A stretch of 64,000 bases of DNA from Nematostella vectensis (GCF_932526225.1 NC_064041.1:12142340-12206339); one strand, 5' to 3'. Positions 9,676-22,827 are shown, numbered from the stretch's first letter. The notes: generated by a model from the sequence alone, not told the origin. Translations and numbers: made by a program.

Positions 9676-9932
9676 GAAAGATCTCGGTGATATTTTAGAC
9701 TTTTATAGCGGTGCGGTGAGAACGTACGCACGCACTAGCGCGGTAAAAATGTCTCATTGCACTCGCAAAGACGCTGTATCAAGCGAATACTGCTCGTACG
9801 TGATAGCACTACGTTCATGACTGATCATCACATGTGATCTTAGGAGGCAGAAGGGCCTAAAACCGAGTCCGTCACCCACATGGCGGAGGCCTAGAATGAT
9901 AAACGCTCCCTGTAGTCCGAGCCAGATTCTGC

Positions 9933-10120
9933 ATCGCTTCTCGGCCTTTTGGCTAAGATCAAGTGTAGTATCTGTTCTTATCAGCTTAATATCTGATACG
10001 CTGCTCATTGAGTAGCTCATATATTAAACTGATTTTTGGAAACTGGCTGTGGAATAAGCGGCTTGCTGCGTCCCAGCCACGGGTTGTCTCGGTATTGCAC
10101 TACCTCCGAGTACGGCCCCC
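9933..10120 (+). ncRNA. U2: U2 snRNA (unit 6)
   Basis: Same sequence as the U2 at 1423-1610. Confidence 0.96.
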
Positions 10121-10318
10121 TTCCCTTTCGGGAAGACACATTCAAGCAACACCTCGAGCATCATTTACGTGCTGTTCATGCGAGCTATAGCGGGAGAGAT
10201 CAATAAGAGACAGGATCGTCATTAAGACGACGGGTCATAATCACCGCGATGCACCGTTCCCACATGGAGGATGAAATCAGCCGGGGACAGTCGGTGTACA
10301 GGGACGCCAAATAAACTC

Positions 10319-10409
10319 ATACTTACCTGACGCGGGAGGTTTACCGTGATCACCAAGGCGGTCCTCTCAGGGTGAGGCCCTCTCATTGCACTTCGATTGG
10401 GTTGACCCC

Positions 10410-10441
<32 letters not shown>

Positions 10442-10447
10442 TATAAT

Positions 10448-10484
<37 letters not shown>
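10319..10484 (+). ncRNA. U1: U1 snRNA (unit 7)
   Basis: Same sequence as the U1 at 107-272. The spacer after it has one extra G at 10684. Confidence 0.96.
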
Positions 10485-11259
10485 AACAATACGAATCAAG
10501 TGTAATCACAACACAATCACAACGAGCGACTCGTGAAGCACGGACTTCACACCGCTTGTAATCAGTCAACTATTGTAAAATTTCTAACTTCTAATAGCGA
10601 ACAACTTGCTCTCACATTACCGTCATGGTGGGCAGAGGCTTTAGTCGTGTTTGGTCTGCATTCTAGCGGTGTTTTTGCGATGAGAACGAGCGAAGGTGAG
10701 CTGTGTTTTGATCAGTTGTTGCTAACCGGCGATGAAAGTTCAGTGCGACTGTTTCGTCACTAAAATAGAACAGTGGAATACGCGCGCTGCTTTGCAACCT
10801 TCGCGCTTTATTATAGTGAGTGAAAACATGATCTCGAAAAGCATTTATTTGGACAAGGTTTACGCTATGAATGGCATCTCAGCTTGTATGAGATGCTAGC
10901 TGAGTAATGTTCGTGTTCACTCGCGGTGTAAACGCGCGACCAATGCGATAATACTGCGCACTTTCTCTCATAGTATTTTACTGCATTGAGAGACATTTCC
11001 TATGCGAGTACTAACGCTCTTACAGGCTTTCACAATCCACTGATCTGATCGCTTGTAATATTATGACTCTACTTGAATCTGCTGAACGTTTGCGAACGTT
11101 TACGACCGCGATTTTGATTACAATACGGTCGCTGAGTATGCCTGAATTGTCTATAGATCGAGTTGAGAACGCATACAACTGAGGGATTTCTTTAGCTTAG
11201 ACAATGACCAACCTGCACTAACTTTTTCTTTATAGTTTAGAAAAAAAATGAAAAAGAAA

Positions 11260-11319
11260 TGCCTACAGCACGCGGTATTCCCAGGCGGTCACCCATCCAA
11301 GTACTAACCGCGCCCAATC

Positions 11320-11350
<31 letters not shown>

Positions 11351-11378
11351 GTGTTTTCTCGATGGTATGGCCGTAGAC
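11260..11378 (-). rRNA. 5S: 5S ribosomal RNA (unit 7)
   Basis: Same sequence as the 5S at 1047-1165. Confidence 0.97.
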
Positions 11379-11635
11379 GAAAGATCTCGGTGATATTTTA
11401 GACTTTTATAGCGGTGCGGTGAGAACGTACGCACGCACTAGCGCGGTAAAAATGTCTCATTGCACTCGCAAAGACGCTGTATCAAGCGAATACTGCTCGT
11501 ACGTGATAGCACTACGTTCATGACTGATCATCACATGTGATCTTAGGAGGCAGAAGGGCCTAAAACCGAGTCCGTCACCCACATGGCGGAGGCCTAGAAT
11601 GATAAACGCTCCCTGTAGTCCGAGCCAGATTCTGC

Positions 11636-11823
11636 ATCGCTTCTCGGCCTTTTGGCTAAGATCAAGTGTAGTATCTGTTCTTATCAGCTTAATATCTGAT
11701 ACGCTGCTCATTGAGTAGCTCATATATTAAACTGATTTTTGGAAACTGGCTGTGGAATAAGCGGCTTGCTGCGTCCCAGCCACGGGTTGTCTCGGTATTG
11801 CACTACCTCCGAGTACGGCCCCC
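11636..11823 (+). ncRNA. U2: U2 snRNA (unit 7)
   Basis: Same sequence as the U2 at 1423-1610. Confidence 0.96.
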
Positions 11824-12021
11824 TTCCCTTTCGGGAAGACACATTCAAGCAACACCTCGAGCATCATTTACGTGCTGTTCATGCGAGCTATAGCGGGAGA
11901 GATCAATAAGAGACAGGATCGTCATTAAGACGACGGGTCATAATCACCGCGATGCACCGTTCCCACATGGAGGATGAAATCAGCCGGGGACAGTCGGTGT
12001 ACAGGGACGCCAAATAAACTC

Positions 12022-12112
12022 ATACTTACCTGACGCGGGAGGTTTACCGTGATCACCAAGGCGGTCCTCTCAGGGTGAGGCCCTCTCATTGCACTTCGAT
12101 TGGGTTGACCCC

Positions 12113-12144
<32 letters not shown>

Positions 12145-12150
12145 TATAAT

Positions 12151-12187
<37 letters not shown>
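12022..12187 (+). ncRNA. U1: U1 snRNA (unit 8)
   Basis: Same sequence as the U1 at 107-272. Confidence 0.96.
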
Positions 12188-12961
12188 AACAATACGAATC
12201 AAGTGTAATCACAACACAATCACAACGAGCGACTCGTGAAGCACGGACTTCACACCGCTTGTAATCAGTCAACTATTGTAAAATTTCTAACTTCTAATAG
12301 CGAACAACTTGCTCTCACATTACCGTCATGGTGGGCAGAGGCTTTAGTCGTGTTTGGTCTGCATTCTAGCGGTGTTTTTGCGATGAAACGAGCGAAGGTG
12401 AGCTGTGTTTTGATCAGTTGTTGCTAACCGGCGATGAAAGTTCAGTGCGACTGTTTCGTCACTAAAATAGAACAGTGGAATACGCGCGCTGCTTTGCAAC
12501 CTTCGCGCTTTATTATAGTGAGTGAAAACATGATCTCGAAAAGCATTTATTTGGACAAGGTTTACGCTATGAATGGCATCTCAGCTTGTATGAGATGCTA
12601 GCTGAGTAATGTTCGTGTTCACTCGCGGTGTAAACGCGCGACCAATGCGATAATACTGCGCACTTTCTCTCATAGTATTTTACTGCATTGAGAGACATTT
12701 CCTATGCGAGTACTAACGCTCTTACAGGCTTTCACAATCCACTGATCTGATCGCTTGTAATATTATGACTCTACTTGAATCTGCTGAACGTTTGCGAACG
12801 TTTACGACCGCGATTTTGATTACAATACGGTCGCTGAGTATGCCTGAATTGTCTATAGATCGAGTTGAGAACGCATACAACTGAGGGATTTCTTTAGCTT
12901 AGACAATGACCAACCTGCACTAACTTTTTCTTTATAGTTTAGAAAAAAAATGAAAAAGAAA

Positions 12962-13021
12962 TGCCTACAGCACGCGGTATTCCCAGGCGGTCACCCATCC
13001 AAGTACTAACCGCGCCCAATC

Positions 13022-13052
<31 letters not shown>

Positions 13053-13080
13053 GTGTTTTCTCGATGGTATGGCCGTAGAC
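12962..13080 (-). rRNA. 5S: 5S ribosomal RNA (unit 8)
   Basis: Same sequence as the 5S at 1047-1165. Confidence 0.97.
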
Positions 13081-13337
13081 GAAAGATCTCGGTGATATTT
13101 TAGACTTTTATAGCGGTGCGGTGAGAACGTACGCACGCACTAGCGCGGTAAAAATGTCTCATTGCACTCGCAAAGACGCTGTATCAAGCGAATACTGCTC
13201 GTACGTGATAGCACTACGTTCATGACTGATCATCACATGTGATCTTAGGAGGCAGAAGGGCCTAAAACCGAGTCCGTCACCCACATGGCGGAGGCCTAGA
13301 ATGATAAACGCTCCCTGTAGTCCGAGCCAGATTCTGC

Positions 13338-13525
13338 ATCGCTTCTCGGCCTTTTGGCTAAGATCAAGTGTAGTATCTGTTCTTATCAGCTTAATATCTG
13401 ATACGCTGCTCATTGAGTAGCTCATATATTAAACTGATTTTTGGAAACTGGCTGTGGAATAAGCGGCTTGCTGCGTCCCAGCCACGGGTTGTCTCGGTAT
13501 TGCACTACCTCCGAGTACGGCCCCC
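13338..13525 (+). ncRNA. U2: U2 snRNA (unit 8)
   Basis: Same sequence as the U2 at 1423-1610. Confidence 0.96.
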
Positions 13526-13723
13526 TTCCCTTTCGGGAAGACACATTCAAGCAACACCTCGAGCATCATTTACGTGCTGTTCATGCGAGCTATAGCGGGA
13601 GAGATCAATAAGAGACAGGATCGTCATTAAGACGACGGGTCATAATCACCGCGATGCACCGTTCCCACATGGAGGATGAAATCAGCCGGGGACAGTCGGT
13701 GTACAGGGACGCCAAATAAACTC

Positions 13724-13814
13724 ATACTTACCTGACGCGGGAGGTTTACCGTGATCACCAAGGCGGTCCTCTCAGGGTGAGGCCCTCTCATTGCACTTCG
13801 ATTGGGTTGACCCC

Positions 13815-13846
<32 letters not shown>

Positions 13847-13852
13847 TATAAT

Positions 13853-13889
<37 letters not shown>
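13724..13889 (+). ncRNA. U1: U1 snRNA (unit 9)
   Basis: Same sequence as the U1 at 107-272. Confidence 0.96.
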
Positions 13890-14663
13890 AACAATACGAA
13901 TCAAGTGTAATCACAACACAATCACAACGAGCGACTCGTGAAGCACGGACTTCACACCGCTTGTAATCAGTCAACTATTGTAAAATTTCTAACTTCTAAT
14001 AGCGAACAACTTGCTCTCACATTACCGTCATGGTGGGCAGAGGCTTTAGTCGTGTTTGGTCTGCATTCTAGCGGTGTTTTTGCGATGAAACGAGCGAAGG
14101 TGAGCTGTGTTTTGATCAGTTGTTGCTAACCGGCGATGAAAGTTCAGTGCGACTGTTTCGTCACTAAAATAGAACAGTGGAATACGCGCGCTGCTTTGCA
14201 ACCTTCGCGCTTTATTATAGTGAGTGAAAACATGATCTCGAAAAGCATTTATTTGGACAAGGTTTACGCTATGAATGGCATCTCAGCTTGTATGAGATGC
14301 TAGCTGAGTAATGTTCGTGTTCACTCGCGGTGTAAACGCGCGACCAATGCGATAATACTGCGCACTTTCTCTCATAGTATTTTACTGCATTGAGAGACAT
14401 TTCCTATGCGAGTACTAACGCTCTTACAGGCTTTCACAATCCACTGATCTGATCGCTTGTAATATTATGACTCTACTTGAATCTGCTGAACGTTTGCGAA
14501 CGTTTACGACCGCGATTTTGATTACAATACGGTCGCTGAGTATGCCTGAATTGTCTATAGATCGAGTTGAGAACGCATACAACTGAGGGATTTCTTTAGC
14601 TTAGACAATGACCAACCTGCACTAACTTTTTCTTTATAGTTTAGAAAAAAAATGAAAAAGAAA

Positions 14664-14723
14664 TGCCTACAGCACGCGGTATTCCCAGGCGGTCACCCAT
14701 CCAAGTACTAACCGCGCCCAATC

Positions 14724-14754
<31 letters not shown>

Positions 14755-14782
14755 GTGTTTTCTCGATGGTATGGCCGTAGAC
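14664..14782 (-). rRNA. 5S: 5S ribosomal RNA (unit 9)
   Basis: Same sequence as the 5S at 1047-1165. Confidence 0.97.
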
Positions 14783-15039
14783 GAAAGATCTCGGTGATAT
14801 TTTAGACTTTTATAGCGGTGCGGTGAGAACGTACGCACGCACTAGCGCGGTAAAAATGTCTCATTGCACTCGCAAAGACGCTGTATCAAGCGAATACTGC
14901 TCGTACGTGATAGCACTACGTTCATGACTGATCATCACATGTGATCTTAGGAGGCAGAAGGGCCTAAAACCGAGTCCGTCACCCACATGGCGGAGGCCTA
15001 GAATGATAAACGCTCCCTGTAGTCCGAGCCAGATTCTGC

Positions 15040-15227
15040 ATCGCTTCTCGGCCTTTTGGCTAAGATCAAGTGTAGTATCTGTTCTTATCAGCTTAATATC
15101 TGATACGCTGCTCATTGAGTAGCTCATATATTAAACTGATTTTTGGAAACTGGCTGTGGAATAAGCGGCTTGCTGCGTCCCAGCCACGGGTTGTCTCGGT
15201 ATTGCACTACCTCCGAGTACGGCCCCC
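15040..15227 (+). ncRNA. U2: U2 snRNA (unit 9)
   Basis: Same sequence as the U2 at 1423-1610. Confidence 0.96.
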
Positions 15228-15425
15228 TTCCCTTTCGGGAAGACACATTCAAGCAACACCTCGAGCATCATTTACGTGCTGTTCATGCGAGCTATAGCGG
15301 GAGAGATCAATAAGAGACAGGATCGTCATTAAGACGACGGGTCATAATCACCGCGATGCACCGTTCCCACATGGAGGATGAAATCAGCCGGGGACAGTCG
15401 GTGTACAGGGACGCCAAATAAACTC

Positions 15426-15516
15426 ATACTTACCTGACGCGGGAGGTTTACCGTGATCACCAAGGCGGTCCTCTCAGGGTGAGGCCCTCTCATTGCACTT
15501 CGATTGGGTTGACCCC

Positions 15517-15548
<32 letters not shown>

Positions 15549-15554
15549 TATAAT

Positions 15555-15591
<37 letters not shown>
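15426..15591 (+). ncRNA. U1: U1 snRNA (unit 10)
   Basis: Same sequence as the U1 at 107-272. Confidence 0.96.
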
Positions 15592-16365
15592 AACAATACG
15601 AATCAAGTGTAATCACAACACAATCACAACGAGCGACTCGTGAAGCACGGACTTCACACCGCTTGTAATCAGTCAACTATTGTAAAATTTCTAACTTCTA
15701 ATAGCGAACAACTTGCTCTCACATTACCGTCATGGTGGGCAGAGGCTTTAGTCGTGTTTGGTCTGCATTCTAGCGGTGTTTTTGCGATGAAACGAGCGAA
15801 GGTGAGCTGTGTTTTGATCAGTTGTTGCTAACCGGCGATGAAAGTTCAGTGCGACTGTTTCGTCACTAAAATAGAACAGTGGAATACGCGCGCTGCTTTG
15901 CAACCTTCGCGCTTTATTATAGTGAGTGAAAACATGATCTCGAAAAGCATTTATTTGGACAAGGTTTACGCTATGAATGGCATCTCAGCTTGTATGAGAT
16001 GCTAGCTGAGTAATGTTCGTGTTCACTCGCGGTGTAAACGCGCGACCAATGCGATAATACTGCGCACTTTCTCTCATAGTATTTTACTGCATTGAGAGAC
16101 ATTTCCTATGCGAGTACTAACGCTCTTACAGGCTTTCACAATCCACTGATCTGATCGCTTGTAATATTATGACTCTACTTGAATCTGCTGAACGTTTGCG
16201 AACGTTTACGACCGCGATTTTGATTACAATACGGTCGCTGAGTATGCCTGAATTGTCTATAGATCGAGTTGAGAACGCATACAACTGAGGGATTTCTTTA
16301 GCTTAGACAATGACCAACCTGCACTAACTTTTTCTTTATAGTTTAGAAAAAAAATGAAAAAGAAA

Positions 16366-16425
16366 TGCCTACAGCACGCGGTATTCCCAGGCGGTCACCC
16401 ATCCAAGTACTAACCGCGCCCAATC

Positions 16426-16456
<31 letters not shown>

Positions 16457-16484
16457 GTGTTTTCTCGATGGTATGGCCGTAGAC
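16366..16484 (-). rRNA. 5S: 5S ribosomal RNA (unit 10)
   Basis: Same sequence as the 5S at 1047-1165. Confidence 0.97.
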
Positions 16485-16741
16485 GAAAGATCTCGGTGAT
16501 ATTTTAGACTTTTATAGCGGTGCGGTGAGAACGTACGCACGCACTAGCGCGGTAAAAATGTCTCATTGCACTCGCAAAGACGCTGTATCAAGCGAATACT
16601 GCTCGTACGTGATAGCACTACGTTCATGACTGATCATCACATGTGATCTTAGGAGGCAGAAGGGCCTAAAACCGAGTCCGTCACCCACATGGCGGAGGCC
16701 TAGAATGATAAACGCTCCCTGTAGTCCGAGCCAGATTCTGC

Positions 16742-16929
16742 ATCGCTTCTCGGCCTTTTGGCTAAGATCAAGTGTAGTATCTGTTCTTATCAGCTTAATA
16801 TCTGATACGCTGCTCATTGAGTAGCTCATATATTAAACTGATTTTTGGAAACTGGCTGTGGAATAAGCGGCTTGCTGCGTCCCAGCCACGGGTTGTCTCG
16901 GTATTGCACTACCTCCGAGTACGGCCCCC
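16742..16929 (+). ncRNA. U2: U2 snRNA (unit 10)
   Basis: Same sequence as the U2 at 1423-1610. Confidence 0.96.
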
Positions 16930-17127
16930 TTCCCTTTCGGGAAGACACATTCAAGCAACACCTCGAGCATCATTTACGTGCTGTTCATGCGAGCTATAGC
17001 GGGAGAGATCAATAAGAGACAGGATCGTCATTAAGACGACGGGTCATAATCACCGCGATGCACCGTTCCCACATGGAGGATGAAATCAGCCGGGGACAGT
17101 CGGTGTACAGGGACGCCAAATAAACTC

Positions 17128-17218
17128 ATACTTACCTGACGCGGGAGGTTTACCGTGATCACCAAGGCGGTCCTCTCAGGGTGAGGCCCTCTCATTGCAC
17201 TTCGATTGGGTTGACCCC

Positions 17219-17250
<32 letters not shown>

Positions 17251-17256
17251 TATAAT

Positions 17257-17293
<37 letters not shown>
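17128..17293 (+). ncRNA. U1: U1 snRNA (unit 11)
   Basis: Same sequence as the U1 at 107-272. Confidence 0.96.
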
Positions 17294-18067
17294 AACAATA
17301 CGAATCAAGTGTAATCACAACACAATCACAACGAGCGACTCGTGAAGCACGGACTTCACACCGCTTGTAATCAGTCAACTATTGTAAAATTTCTAACTTC
17401 TAATAGCGAACAACTTGCTCTCACATTACCGTCATGGTGGGCAGAGGCTTTAGTCGTGTTTGGTCTGCATTCTAGCGGTGTTTTTGCGATGAAACGAGCG
17501 AAGGTGAGCTGTGTTTTGATCAGTTGTTGCTAACCGGCGATGAAAGTTCAGTGCGACTGTTTCGTCACTAAAATAGAACAGTGGAATACGCGCGCTGCTT
17601 TGCAACCTTCGCGCTTTATTATAGTGAGTGAAAACATGATCTCGAAAAGCATTTATTTGGACAAGGTTTACGCTATGAATGGCATCTCAGCTTGTATGAG
17701 ATGCTAGCTGAGTAATGTTCGTGTTCACTCGCGGTGTAAACGCGCGACCAATGCGATAATACTGCGCACTTTCTCTCATAGTATTTTACTGCATTGAGAG
17801 ACATTTCCTATGCGAGTACTAACGCTCTTACAGGCTTTCACAATCCACTGATCTGATCGCTTGTAATATTATGACTCTACTTGAATCTGCTGAACGTTTG
17901 CGAACGTTTACGACCGCGATTTTGATTACAATACGGTCGCTGAGTATGCCTGAATTGTCTATAGATCGAGTTGAGAACGCATACAACTGAGGGATTTCTT
18001 TAGCTTAGACAATGACCAACCTGCACTAACTTTTTCTTTATAGTTTAGAAAAAAAATGAAAAAGAAA

Positions 18068-18127
18068 TGCCTACAGCACGCGGTATTCCCAGGCGGTCAC
18101 CCATCCAAGTACTAACCGCGCCCAATC

Positions 18128-18158
<31 letters not shown>

Positions 18159-18186
18159 GTGTTTTCTCGATGGTATGGCCGTAGAC
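18068..18186 (-). rRNA. 5S: 5S ribosomal RNA (unit 11)
   Basis: Same sequence as the 5S at 1047-1165. Confidence 0.97.
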
Positions 18187-18443
18187 GAAAGATCTCGGTG
18201 ATATTTTAGACTTTTATAGCGGTGCGGTGAGAACGTACGCACGCACTAGCGCGGTAAAAATGTCTCATTGCACTCGCAAAGACGCTGTATCAAGCGAATA
18301 CTGCTCGTACGTGATAGCACTACGTTCATGACTGATCATCACATGTGATCTTAGGAGGCAGAAGGGCCTAAAACCGAGTCCGTCACCCACATGGCGGAGG
18401 CCTAGAATGATAAACGCTCCCTGTAGTCCGAGCCAGATTCTGC

Positions 18444-18631
18444 ATCGCTTCTCGGCCTTTTGGCTAAGATCAAGTGTAGTATCTGTTCTTATCAGCTTAA
18501 TATCTGATACGCTGCTCATTGAGTAGCTCATATATTAAACTGATTTTTGGAAACTGGCTGTGGAATAAGCGGCTTGCTGCGTCCCAGCCACGGGTTGTCT
18601 CGGTATTGCACTACCTCCGAGTACGGCCCCC
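18444..18631 (+). ncRNA. U2: U2 snRNA (unit 11)
   Basis: Same sequence as the U2 at 1423-1610. Confidence 0.96.
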
Positions 18632-18829
18632 TTCCCTTTCGGGAAGACACATTCAAGCAACACCTCGAGCATCATTTACGTGCTGTTCATGCGAGCTATA
18701 GCGGGAGAGATCAATAAGAGACAGGATCGTCATTAAGACGACGGGTCATAATCACCGCGATGCACCGTTCCCACATGGAGGATGAAATCAGCCGGGGACA
18801 GTCGGTGTACAGGGACGCCAAATAAACTC

Positions 18830-18920
18830 ATACTTACCTGACGCGGGAGGTTTACCGTGATCACCAAGGCGGTCCTCTCAGGGTGAGGCCCTCTCATTGC
18901 ACTTCGATTGGGTTGACCCC

Positions 18921-18952
<32 letters not shown>

Positions 18953-18958
18953 TATAAT

Positions 18959-18995
<37 letters not shown>
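18830..18995 (+). ncRNA. U1: U1 snRNA (unit 12)
   Basis: Same sequence as the U1 at 107-272. Confidence 0.96.
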
Positions 18996-19769
18996 AACAA
19001 TACGAATCAAGTGTAATCACAACACAATCACAACGAGCGACTCGTGAAGCACGGACTTCACACCGCTTGTAATCAGTCAACTATTGTAAAATTTCTAACT
19101 TCTAATAGCGAACAACTTGCTCTCACATTACCGTCATGGTGGGCAGAGGCTTTAGTCGTGTTTGGTCTGCATTCTAGCGGTGTTTTTGCGATGAAACGAG
19201 CGAAGGTGAGCTGTGTTTTGATCAGTTGTTGCTAACCGGCGATGAAAGTTCAGTGCGACTGTTTCGTCACTAAAATAGAACAGTGGAATACGCGCGCTGC
19301 TTTGCAACCTTCGCGCTTTATTATAGTGAGTGAAAACATGATCTCGAAAAGCATTTATTTGGACAAGGTTTACGCTATGAATGGCATCTCAGCTTGTATG
19401 AGATGCTAGCTGAGTAATGTTCGTGTTCACTCGCGGTGTAAACGCGCGACCAATGCGATAATACTGCGCACTTTCTCTCATAGTATTTTACTGCATTGAG
19501 AGACATTTCCTATGCGAGTACTAACGCTCTTACAGGCTTTCACAATCCACTGATCTGATCGCTTGTAATATTATGACTCTACTTGAATCTGCTGAACGTT
19601 TGCGAACGTTTACGACCGCGATTTTGATTACAATACGGTCGCTGAGTATGCCTGAATTGTCTATAGATCGAGTTGAGAACGCATACAACTGAGGGATTTC
19701 TTTAGCTTAGACAATGACCAACCTGCACTAACTTTTTCTTTATAGTTTAGAAAAAAAATGAAAAAGAAA

Positions 19770-19829
19770 TGCCTACAGCACGCGGTATTCCCAGGCGGTC
19801 ACCCATCCAAGTACTAACCGCGCCCAATC

Positions 19830-19860
<31 letters not shown>

Positions 19861-19888
19861 GTGTTTTCTCGATGGTATGGCCGTAGAC
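19770..19888 (-). rRNA. 5S: 5S ribosomal RNA (unit 12)
   Basis: Same sequence as the 5S at 1047-1165. Confidence 0.97.
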
Positions 19889-20145
19889 GAAAGATCTCGG
19901 TGATATTTTAGACTTTTATAGCGGTGCGGTGAGAACGTACGCACGCACTAGCGCGGTAAAAATGTCTCATTGCACTCGCAAAGACGCTGTATCAAGCGAA
20001 TACTGCTCGTACGTGATAGCACTACGTTCATGACTGATCATCACATGTGATCTTAGGAGGCAGAAGGGCCTAAAACCGAGTCCGTCACCCACATGGCGGA
20101 GGCCTAGAATGATAAACGCTCCCTGTAGTCCGAGCCAGATTCTGC

Positions 20146-20333
20146 ATCGCTTCTCGGCCTTTTGGCTAAGATCAAGTGTAGTATCTGTTCTTATCAGCTT
20201 AATATCTGATACGCTGCTCATTGAGTAGCTCATATATTAAACTGATTTTTGGAAACTGGCTGTGGAATAAGCGGCTTGCTGCGTCCCAGCCACGGGTTGT
20301 CTCGGTATTGCACTACCTCCGAGTACGGCCCCC
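20146..20333 (+). ncRNA. U2: U2 snRNA (unit 12)
   Basis: Same sequence as the U2 at 1423-1610. Confidence 0.96.
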
Positions 20334-20531
20334 TTCCCTTTCGGGAAGACACATTCAAGCAACACCTCGAGCATCATTTACGTGCTGTTCATGCGAGCTA
20401 TAGCGGGAGAGATCAATAAGAGACAGGATCGTCATTAAGACGACGGGTCATAATCACCGCGATGCACCGTTCCCACATGGAGGATGAAATCAGCCGGGGA
20501 CAGTCGGTGTACAGGGACGCCAAATAAACTC

Positions 20532-20622
20532 ATACTTACCTGACGCGGGAGGTTTACCGTGATCACCAAGGCGGTCCTCTCAGGGTGAGGCCCTCTCATT
20601 GCACTTCGATTGGGTTGACCCC

Positions 20623-20654
<32 letters not shown>

Positions 20655-20660
20655 TATAAT

Positions 20661-20697
<37 letters not shown>
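20532..20697 (+). ncRNA. U1: U1 snRNA (unit 13)
   Basis: Same sequence as the U1 at 107-272. Confidence 0.96.
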
Positions 20698-21471
20698 AAC
20701 AATACGAATCAAGTGTAATCACAACACAATCACAACGAGCGACTCGTGAAGCACGGACTTCACACCGCTTGTAATCAGTCAACTATTGTAAAATTTCTAA
20801 CTTCTAATAGCGAACAACTTGCTCTCACATTACCGTCATGGTGGGCAGAGGCTTTAGTCGTGTTTGGTCTGCATTCTAGCGGTGTTTTTGCGATGAAACG
20901 AGCGAAGGTGAGCTGTGTTTTGATCAGTTGTTGCTAACCGGCGATGAAAGTTCAGTGCGACTGTTTCGTCACTAAAATAGAACAGTGGAATACGCGCGCT
21001 GCTTTGCAACCTTCGCGCTTTATTATAGTGAGTGAAAACATGATCTCGAAAAGCATTTATTTGGACAAGGTTTACGCTATGAATGGCATCTCAGCTTGTA
21101 TGAGATGCTAGCTGAGTAATGTTCGTGTTCACTCGCGGTGTAAACGCGCGACCAATGCGATAATACTGCGCACTTTCTCTCATAGTATTTTACTGCATTG
21201 AGAGACATTTCCTATGCGAGTACTAACGCTCTTACAGGCTTTCACAATCCACTGATCTGATCGCTTGTAATATTATGACTCTACTTGAATCTGCTGAACG
21301 TTTGCGAACGTTTACGACCGCGATTTTGATTACAATACGGTCGCTGAGTATGCCTGAATTGTCTATAGATCGAGTTGAGAACGCATACAACTGAGGGATT
21401 TCTTTAGCTTAGACAATGACCAACCTGCACTAACTTTTTCTTTATAGTTTAGAAAAAAAATGAAAAAGAAA

Positions 21472-21531
21472 TGCCTACAGCACGCGGTATTCCCAGGCGG
21501 TCACCCATCCAAGTACTAACCGCGCCCAATC

Positions 21532-21562
<31 letters not shown>

Positions 21563-21590
21563 GTGTTTTCTCGATGGTATGGCCGTAGAC
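21472..21590 (-). rRNA. 5S: 5S ribosomal RNA (unit 13)
   Basis: Same sequence as the 5S at 1047-1165. The divergent promoter region beside it lacks one A after 21696, outside both the TATA-like box and the U2 PSE. Confidence 0.97.
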
Positions 21591-21846
21591 GAAAGATCTC
21601 GGTGATATTTTAGACTTTTATAGCGGTGCGGTGAGAACGTACGCACGCACTAGCGCGGTAAAAATGTCTCATTGCACTCGCAAAGACGCTGTATCAGCGA
21701 ATACTGCTCGTACGTGATAGCACTACGTTCATGACTGATCATCACATGTGATCTTAGGAGGCAGAAGGGCCTAAAACCGAGTCCGTCACCCACATGGCGG
21801 AGGCCTAGAATGATAAACGCTCCCTGTAGTCCGAGCCAGATTCTGC

Positions 21847-22034
21847 ATCGCTTCTCGGCCTTTTGGCTAAGATCAAGTGTAGTATCTGTTCTTATCAGCT
21901 TAATATCTGATACGCTGCTCATTGAGTAGCTCATATATTAAACTGATTTTTGGAAACTGGCTGTGGAATAAGCGGCTTGCTGCGTCCCAGCCACGGGTTG
22001 TCTCGGTATTGCACTACCTCCGAGTACGGCCCCC
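21847..22034 (+). ncRNA. U2: U2 snRNA (unit 13)
   Basis: Same sequence as the U2 at 1423-1610. Confidence 0.96.
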
Positions 22035-22232
22035 TTCCCTTTCGGGAAGACACATTCAAGCAACACCTCGAGCATCATTTACGTGCTGTTCATGCGAGCT
22101 ATAGCGGGAGAGATCAATAAGAGACAGGATCGTCATTAAGACGACGGGTCATAATCACCGCGATGCACCGTTCCCACATGGAGGATGAAATCAGCCGGGG
22201 ACAGTCGGTGTACAGGGACGCCAAATAAACTC

Positions 22233-22323
22233 ATACTTACCTGACGCGGGAGGTTTACCGTGATCACCAAGGCGGTCCTCTCAGGGTGAGGCCCTCTCAT
22301 TGCACTTCGATTGGGTTGACCCC

Positions 22324-22355
<32 letters not shown>

Positions 22356-22361
22356 TATAAT

Positions 22362-22398
<37 letters not shown>
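22233..22398 (+). ncRNA. U1: U1 snRNA (unit 14, last of block A)
   Basis: Complete copy, same sequence as 107-272. The assembly gap begins 40 bases after its 3' end, at unit position 312. Confidence 0.96.
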
Positions 22399-22438
22399 AA
22401 CAATACGAATCAAGTGTAATCACAACACAATCACAACG

Positions 22439-22638
22439 NNNNNNNNNNNNNNNNNNNNNNNNNNNNNNNNNNNNNNNNNNNNNNNNNNNNNNNNNNNNNN
22501 NNNNNNNNNNNNNNNNNNNNNNNNNNNNNNNNNNNNNNNNNNNNNNNNNNNNNNNNNNNNNNNNNNNNNNNNNNNNNNNNNNNNNNNNNNNNNNNNNNNN
22601 NNNNNNNNNNNNNNNNNNNNNNNNNNNNNNNNNNNNNN
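22439..22638. other. Assembly gap (200 N) with orientation switch
   Basis: Exactly 200 N, the same as the other two gaps, so the length is a placeholder. The array is in + orientation to the left, ending at unit position 312, and inverted to the right, starting at unit position 418. Confidence 0.95.
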
Positions 22639-22784
22639 CACCATGACGGTAATGTGAGAGCAAGTTGTTCGCTATTAGAAGTTAGAAATTTTACAATAGT
22701 TGACTGATTACAAGCGGTGTGAAGTCCGTGCTTCACGAGTCGCTCGTTGTGATTGTGTTGTGATTACACTTGATTCGTATTGTT

Positions 22785-22821
<37 letters not shown>

Positions 22822-22827
22822 ATTATA

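Larger units (their letters stand above)
1..22438 (+). repeat. U1-5S-U2 tandem array, block A (about 13.2 units of 1,702 bp)
   Basis: The same 1,702-bp unit repeats head to tail; the sequence at position 1 recurs at 1703, 3405 and so on. Each unit holds U1 (+), a 774-bp spacer, 5S (-), a 257-bp divergent promoter region, U2 (+) and a 198-bp spacer leading to the next U1. Two single-base indels break the period: an extra G at 10684 (that unit is 1,703 bp) and a missing A after 21696 (that unit is 1,701 bp). The block is cut at an assembly gap 40 bases after the last U1. Linked 5S and snRNA genes are known in several animal groups. This three-gene order is read directly from the sequence. Confidence 0.97.

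Noticed and set aside
22136-22736. Frames running through N at the three gaps (22136-22736, 40809-41151, 61541-61945)
   Set aside because: Their central parts are N placeholders joining unrelated ends, so they are not sequences.
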